DNA of 64,000 nt from Chlorophyllum brunneum (taxonomy: Eukaryota; Basidiomycota; Agaricomycetes; Agaricales; Agaricaceae), in contig OY756142.1 of the NCBI GenBank assembly GCA_963576785.1, positions 2,976,001-3,040,000 on the forward strand, written 5' to 3'. The notes under the pieces are model-generated. The model had not been told where the DNA came from. It was given only the letters and a program-made list of their open reading frames with translations, and ran no database searches. Positions 57,576 through 64,000 of this stretch are shown here, piece by piece. A program made the position numbers and the translations under genes. Numbering within the stretch: position 1 is the stretch's first letter; every line of letters starts with the position of its first letter.

Positions 57576-58574
57576 ATGTGCTCTTATCATGCACAGGAAC
57601 AGGAGGGGCTGGTAGGGTCATAGAAAACTGTGAGATGCCAGGCATAGTTACATTACTGCTTACTTCAGTGGATCTATGGAATGGAGAGAGAGGCTGTAGA
57701 GGGACACTTGACTAAGGGACCCCTTGTGGACTAATGTCCTTACCACCTGAAGGCAGTGTTGCAGTATTAACTTAAGCAGGTACACTTGGATTCTCTCCAA
57801 GACCTACTGACAGAGGATTTAGACCTCTCCAACCAGGCCACACATTTTCTGCACAGTCCACCATGGCCTACCAGTGACTCCAGGGTCCCATCCCTAGCCA
57901 GCCCCCTGCACCCCAGTATCTGCTTGTACTATACCTGACCCCCAAAGAGGTGAATTGACTTAGGGTACAGATCTGCATGTTAATGGTGACTGGGGTCTCT
58001 GTCTTGCAAGGGCTGCTACTAGGGAGGTGATCATGCATTGCTTACAAAGTGAATCTATGGAATGCCTCATGGCACCCATACGGAATTGCACTCTGGAGTT
58101 TGAGTGATCTCTACTAACATCCAGCACATTGCTGGGTCTCACTGGGGAATGATCGACCTAGGAGTAGAATCAGATATAACTGGAGGGGGGTGGTCTGTTC
58201 TTGCAGTCAGCTTGTTTTTTCCCAAAACCTCCTTTTATTGACTCCTATCCTTTTGGACCCTCTCAGGCTCAGCTAGGCAGTTTTTCTCAATGCACCCTTA
58301 GCCAGGGAACAGGGTAGAATGAAGCCTCTCCTGTAGTTCCCATGTTGGAGTGAAGGCCTAGTTAGACTAGACTTGTACCGTAGCTCAGTCAAATAGACCA
58401 ATGCTAGTCCCACCATTAGGGAACTACAACATTATTTGGAGCATGCAGGGCCCCTCCACCACTAGAGTAGAGCCCTTAAGAGTGAATGGGCAGAAGGTGA
58501 CCAGCATATCCAGTCTTTGAGCCCCTTTGCCAAGGGGGTACCCCCAGCTATCCTGTACAACTTGGTATCAACTC
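57576..58574. other. CpG-poor repeat-like DNA right of G1, host of LINE L3
   Basis: 1 kb with very few CG dinucleotides and no long reading frame (longest about 60 codons). Composition matches the decayed gypsy DNA and not the genic left side, so it is probably another old element, family unknown. Confidence 0.4.
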
Positions 58575-59035
58575 TTTTTTTTTTTTTTTTTTTTTTTAAT
58601 CAACAATTTATATAGTGGTGCTCGAACACAGTCCGCGTATACATACATACAAAGGCAGAACATACAGAATATTCAGAGAAGGGAAAGTAAACTATAAGTA
58701 AACTAACCCCATGGGACTCGATGCTATCTAGCATGTACACTAGAGAGATGTTTGGTACCTAGGTTGATCAGCAAGGAAAAGAAAAAAGGAATTCGGAAGG
58801 AGAGAGAGTGAGAGAGAGAAATTGATAGAAAGAAACTACCAACTCGCAATCACAAGGGGGAACAACAAATGGTACTAGCATGTGGGAGGGCATTTGCCCA
58901 GGTACCATGGGAGAGATGGATTTTGAAAGAAAACTATATAAAATAGTAGATGAGCAAGGAAGGGGGAGATAGAGAAATGAATATGAATTCCATAACTGGG
59001 AGAGCACAAGAAAAAGGGAGAAAAAGAAAAGGATT

Positions 59036-62000
59036 TATGCAGGCACAGACCCAAACCTCCTTTGGACTTAATGACAATGTAACGGGGGTATTGACCCAGC
59101 GCGGATACAAGGGCGGTCAGGCTCTGGAGGGAAGCTAAATGCAGTAGGGTTACGACGCAAGAAATTGACAAAAGTCTTGATGGTGTCGATGCCAAAATGA
59201 TGATCGAAGTTGTTGCAACGATAGAGGATGTGTGACCTAGTCTGTACCATTTGACTGTTACAGTGGTGGTATGATAGGTCCTTGTTGGGGAAGAATCGAA
59301 GTCGAAACTCCCCGATCAGGGCATGGCATAAGATGGTGTGACATGCTCTTGCGAAGAGCTGAGGCTGGTGACTGCATTCTCGTATCCAGGGACCGGACTT
59401 GATGTGTGACGGTAGAGCGGAGGCCCCATTCACTCGCACTGGGAGGTGGAGGAAGGAGCTACTGCTGTATTTCTTGAATCCAAACATGGCTTGCCATATA
59501 TGGATTGCTTGTTTGGCGGACTTCTTGCGTAAGTAGTCAATGGAATTAGGGACTCGGTGATTTTGACCCCAGTTAGGCCAGGTGATTGTTTGGATCCAAT
59601 CATGAGTGGCTTTTTGTATACTGTATTTACACTTCGACGGCGTGTGATAAAAAGAAAGGTAGTGCTGGTCCAACTTGCTAAACCAAGCCAGGAGCGCCTT
59701 TGATGTGAGGATGGATTGTCACTGGCAGGAGTGCAGCAAGCAATCAAGTAGGAGCCGAGAGGCTGCAAGGGAGTCAGTGAACACGTGAATGTGTTCGACC
59801 TGGTCGTATTCTCTGGTTGTGAGTACCTTGGTGATTCCTAAGTACTGCACAACCAGTTCAGTGTCTGTCGACGTAGTTCCTCCAAGTCTCTTCATGATAG
59901 AGCTCCCGCCATCTAGGTGTTGAATAGTAGCTGCCACTGTGAACTGGCTGGCAAGTGGGTTGGGGTTGGGGTGGACCGAGCCATCCGTGCTGATAATGAT
60001 TGATTTTTCGTCCATTGTCACGTTAGTTGTAACATTGTCCCAAAGTGTCTTTGAGAGATGAGGGCTGTCCTGGTTAAATCCTATAAAAGATACATTAGTA
60101 GAGAAACAGTCAAGTAACCTATGCCTGGGCCAGAGAGATTTAGAAACAGAGTTAAAATGTTCTATATAACAAGTCTCAGGAGTGGGGTGCAAAATATCCA
60201 TCACAGCTCCTAGTGTCTTCTTCTTCTGAATCTCCATGAAATTCTTGATGTGAAGTCAGTGTGGGGAAGAATGATACTCCTTTGTCAATCTTGCCAATGC
60301 ATGTTCATTGTCCAACATATGAAGCCTCAAGGTTTGTCATTCGGCCAACTTTTGGAGATGGAGTTTAATGGGTATGAGCCCCGCGAGGGACTCAACACCG
60401 CCAGTGGGCAAAGTCCGGAAGGCCCTGGTAATCCAGAGGGCCGTGCTTTGCTGCATCTTGTTAAAAATTTCACAAGTCCCTTTAGTCCATGACTTGTCGT
60501 GAAACCAAAGTTGGTATCCATATGTTGCCACTGGTACAACACACAAACAGTATAGTAATCTCTTATTGCTAGGGGACAAACCTCTTACGGAGTTCCCTAA
60601 CATTTTCATTGCCTTGACCATCGATATTGCCTTGGCGGAGTAGAATCGAACGTGTTCTTTGAAGGTCAACGTCTAGTCGAAGTAAAATCCGAGATAACGC
60701 CAATGGGCTTTTGGTTTCGGGGGGTTGTGGCCAGTGAACAGTGGTGATCCCAAATCAATAGAAGGATTGGAGTCCTGTCTTGCACGCGTAAAGTGAAAGA
60801 CTTCAGACTTGCTGTATTCAATTTCTAGGCCAAATTTGTTCATGAGCTGCTCCATTTTGCGATACATGTGTTGTAGGATTTCGACGTTCCATTCAAGGGA
60901 CAAGGATTGCGCGACTAAGGTGCCATCATCTACAAAAGATAGGACATCAAAGTCCCATCTGTCCCAGTGTTCCTCCATGCAGATGTTGAATATGTGAAGG
61001 AGGGGGGCGAGATATAAGGCGGAGAGAATGGGGCTGAGGGCAGAGCCTTGACCCACTCCCACTACTGCGTCATATTCTGGGGAGACTTCATTATTCCACC
61101 AGTAGGTTGTGCGGCATTCTTTAAGGTAGTTGTTGAAGAATGCTGCGATTTGAGGGGGAAATCCTTGCCGACCCAGTATGTCAATGAGGAGATCATGATT
61201 AAGGGAGGGGAAGAATTGAGCAACATCAAATGCAAGCACCGATGTCTTCTTCTTCTTCATCCAAGCTCCCCGGATGATGTGCATCAGAAAGAGTCCTGCA
61301 TCTTTGGTGGATCATTGGCAGATGGCTCCTAGTTGGTGAGGGTAAAGGACTTTGAATTTCACTGCCTCGAATTGTAGTCGTTTAGCGAGCATCTTTTCTA
61401 TCAGCTTGCCAAGCATATTGAGGAGGACAATCGGTCTGAATGCCTTTGGAGTGGAGTAGTTGGGTTTGTTGGGTTTGGGGATGATTACCAACATTGATTT
61501 CTTGAAATGCACAGGCCAATGTCCGATAGTCAGACATGCACTGCTGATTTTGAGGAAGAGATTAGCACAAGTGTCATCGGCGACGATCTGCTTAAGATGG
61601 GACCAGGAGATATGGTCGGGGCCAGGGGCAGAAGAATTCGAGGTGTCCTTGAGCGATTCCATCATCTCAAGGAGAGAGAAATTCACCCAAGTCCTATTCC
61701 CCATCCCACTTGGTGGAGGAAGTTCGTCCAAAACTGCCGCATTAGCTGGTCTGTTACGGGCAGCGTTATAGTGTTGATTGAGTGCCATCCACAGGTTGTC
61801 CATAGTAAGACAAGGTCGGCTGTTGTGATGAATAGCTTCCATAGCCGGGAGCGCACGATCTTTGACCCATGGCATCAGATCCCATGGACGTTTTCGGTCG
61901 ACTGAGATTTCTTGGATTTTCTTGTCGAAATATGCTCTCTTTGTCTTCCTCATAGTCTTGCGAAAAGCGTTCCATTTGCACTTGTTCTTGCGGTCCATGC

Positions 62001-63084
62001 GGTGTGTGGCAAGTGCAGTGGAGCACTCCTCGTTCCACCAGGTCTTGGATCTAGTGGTGATCTTGGTCTTCTTTGCGTTGCAATTCCAGGATCTGTCAAA
62101 CAAAACTTCCAATTCAGCGACAGCTCTCTCCAGCTCTCCCGCATCATTCATCGGCCAGTCCTTGTTGTTGATTCCTTCCACTATATCCATCAGGAACCTG
62201 GTTTCTTCATCCGAGTCTTTGGGGATTGTCAATCTTTCAATGACAATGTCCATTTGTGGAATAGGAATCCTAATTAGGAGGGGGGCATGGTCCAAATTGT
62301 ACCAATTGCCTGCCTGGATAGTGTGTGTAGGGATGTACGGTAACATTCCCGAGACAAACAACAGGTCAATGACCATGTCTGGTAGATTAGGGTCCGAGGT
62401 ATAACGAGTTGGTATGGCCTCAGACAGAGTCATCCTTACAAGATTGAGGGCTTCGGTGATCATTAAGAGACAGTCCGCACTCGCCGGATGTTGATCCGTT
62501 GAAGGGTCCCATAACTCAGATTGGATATTAATATCTCCCCCCATTAATAGAAAGGGCAGGAGGTTGAAGAGGTGCTCCTCGAGGAAATGGAGTGCGGTAT
62601 TACGGCTGTTGTTGCAGACATTTAGCAACAGTAGTTTTTCTCCTCCTGCATATAGGGAAATACACAGAAGGTCTCGATGTTCGATTAAATCTCTTTGGAT
62701 GGAGGGTCGGAGTCACTTTAGTCTCTTGTGAGCAAAGGCAAGGACTCGTGGAGTGGTACGGTGTTCCATGTTGACTGTACGTTGAGGGTATCATCAGCGT
62801 CCCACTTGGAGGACTTCATTGGCAATGATTGGGTATGAGAGGAGTGTCCAGTCCGGGTGAACTGGACCTCCTATGAGGGTGGATCCATCATTAGAGATAG
62901 GTGAGGGAATGTCACGGAGAAACCTCCATGGGGGTTCTTGTATGAGGAAGAGGTCGACGTCACCTCTACATGTGAGGACTGTCTTCATCACTCCATACAA
63001 TCTTCCAATGTTGTGAGAGCAGATCCTCAACTCACTCAGGAGTGAGCGAGGAGGCCTGTCTTGATTGTTGGGGACGTTATTCAT
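59036..63084 (-). pseudogene. LINE L3 ORF2: endonuclease, reverse transcriptase, RNase H
   Basis: Start MNNVPNNQDRPPRS at 63084, overlapping the ORF1 stop by ATGA. The longest open part (62628-61312, 438 codons) covers the endonuclease end (MGGDINIQSELWDPSTD, NLDHAPLLIRI, where Asn-Leu replaces Asn-Ser) and the RT start. The next part (61284-60673) has VLAFDVAQFFPSLNHDLL, VGQGSALSPILSALYLAPLL and LSFVDDGTLVAQS (FVDD box). RNase H is ISTDGSVHPNPNPLASQF (about 60000), TSTDTELVVQYLGI and HVFTDSLAAS. The C-terminal zinc region is HHCNSQMVQTRSHILYRC (about 59250). Stops near 61311, 60672 and 59067 break it. Compared with L1 it is slightly better preserved through RT. Confidence 0.87.
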
Positions 63085-64000
63085 TGAGGGGGGTTAGTCT
63101 GGCTTCGACTAGCCAGGGATGATGAGGAGGGGGGCGGGGGAACTCCTTTGTTGGCTCTTAATTCAAGCACTTTGTTGGTGTGCCAGTCGTGGTCAAATCA
63201 CTTCTTCCAGAATTGACACTTTCAGTCAGTAGCAAGGTGATCCTTGCCACAGTTGGAGCACGTAGCCTTGTGAGGGCATGGTTCTCTGGCAGGGGTGGCC
63301 ATGACAGGCGGTTCTGCTTTGTCATTGCCCTTACAGCAGTAGGCAAACGATCGATAGTTGGCAGTGGAGTGTGGCCCCTTGCAGTGTGCACAGGTGAAAA
63401 GCCTTGCTTGGCAGTGGATTAGGGGGTGGCCCCATCTGCAGCATTTTTTGCAGAATGGTACTCCCGGGTTGGCACTGGCCCTCCTGATGTGGAAGAGCCC
63501 TCCATAGATGTTGAGGAACTTATCCTCGATTTTTGCAATATTGGACCCTGCCTTGGAGTCCCACATTTCGAACTACACTGTACATGTGTCCGAGTGTTTG
63601 GAGTTGTGTCGCACTCTTGGCTGCATTGCGAATTGAATAGCATCGGAATGGATTGAGTTCCTGATGCTGGTGACCACATCAGTCTCGGTGAGGATCTGTC
63701 CTCGGGGTGTGATGTAACTGACGTCCGTGACTTTCATGAACAATTTAGATTTTGGGAGGGATACGTTGCCCGTGGTAACTCCTCCAAACTTATCTTTGAG
63801 CCACGCCTTAACGACGTCTAGCTCCATGGGGGTCAACACCTCCCAGGTGTGGACCATAAGGCCCAGCTTACCCTGCGAGGTGGCGATAACCCTCGTCTTG
63901 GACTTCTCTGCTATGAGACATGCATTGAGAGAGTCAATAATGGCCCCAAAGTTGGTAATGTTGGGCCCAGTGAGAAGGAGAATGATCACTTGCTTGCACG
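63081..64000 (-). pseudogene. LINE L3 ORF1, C-terminal part
   Basis: The frame gives LLTGPNITNFGAIIDSLNAC (about 63980), a domain shared with L1, up to a TAG at 63575-63573, exactly where L1 has one. It then continues with MWDSKAGSNIAKIEDKFLNI and three knuckle-like motifs: CKKCCRWGHPLIHC, CAHCKGPHSTANY and CSNCGKDHLATD. A TGA at 63224-63222 lies inside the last knuckle, where L1 still has Gln. It ends at the TGA at 63083-63081, overlapping the ORF2 start. The N-terminus is beyond the window. Confidence 0.85.

Larger units (their letters stand above)
58575..64000 (-). mobile_element. Tad-like LINE, copy L3 (runs off right edge)
   Basis: Begins with a 23-base T-run (58575-58597), then the same 3' UTR as L1 and L2. 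ORF2 is at 63084 to about 59036. ORF1 occupies 63081 onward and continues past the window. It is colinear with L1 but lacks the 44 bp duplication. It is an independent copy with its own stops. The right target duplication lies outside the window, so insertion length cannot be stated. Confidence 0.92.

Noticed and set aside
34947..57580. ATGAA/ATGTG as target duplication of G1
   Set aside because: Only three of five bases agree; cannot be told from chance without an empty site.
1..64000. CRISPR array, rRNA genes, bacterial operon signals
   Set aside because: No regularly spaced repeats with unique spacers, no rRNA-like tracts, and introns and retroelements show eukaryotic nuclear DNA.

Overview
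The window looks like nuclear DNA of a filamentous basidiomycete, most likely an Agaricomycete. The reasons are short introns (about 50-75 nt) with GTRNGT donors, and the gene families present: DUF6533 membrane proteins, a WW-like multi-membrane family, and tandem TKL-type kinases. Tad-like LINEs and chromodomain Ty3/gypsy elements also fit. No organism name can be read from the sequence itself.

Layout. The left 29 kb is genic. From the left edge it holds the 5' end of a uracil phosphoribosyltransferase gene (FUR1, minus) and an uncharacterised 1.7 kb. Next comes a complete nine-exon SEC63 gene (2143-4648, plus), followed by an array of four DUF6533 membrane-protein genes (4.76-17.1 kb, all minus), two of which lie in a 3.2 kb tandem duplication. 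After 4 kb with no recognisable gene comes a WW-like/multi-membrane protein gene (20.9-23.2 kb, plus). Then follow an MRPS29/DAP3 relic, a fifth DUF6533 gene, a complete GNAT acetyltransferase gene and a CCT2 chaperonin relic, all on the minus strand.

30.0-34.6 kb carries three tandem kinase-like genes on the plus strand. Each has lost or replaced the catalytic aspartate.

34.9-64 kb is a nested retrotransposon block. A 22.6 kb interval is bounded by two 305 bp LTRs (34952-35256 and 57271-57575). It contains the gag and pol of one gypsy chromovirus (G1), a second gypsy chromovirus (G2, about 38.3-50.3 kb), and two minus-strand LINEs. One LINE is near full length (42318-49125) with a perfect 16 bp target duplication. 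The other is 5'-truncated (53265-55073). A third LINE starts at 58575 and runs off the right edge. The gypsy elements are CpG-poor, full of TGA/TAG stops and differ by transitions. The LINEs keep many CpGs and long reading frames. The order of events is therefore gypsy insertion and decay first, then LINE insertion.

SEC63 and FUR1 are housekeeping genes. The DUF6533, WW-like and kinase groups are lineage-expanded families. No secondary-metabolite cluster, CRISPR array, rRNA or convincing tRNA was seen. Exon boundaries given here come from reading splice signals by eye and matching protein families from memory. They are most secure for SEC63, the GNAT gene, FUR1 and the first exons of the WW-like gene.
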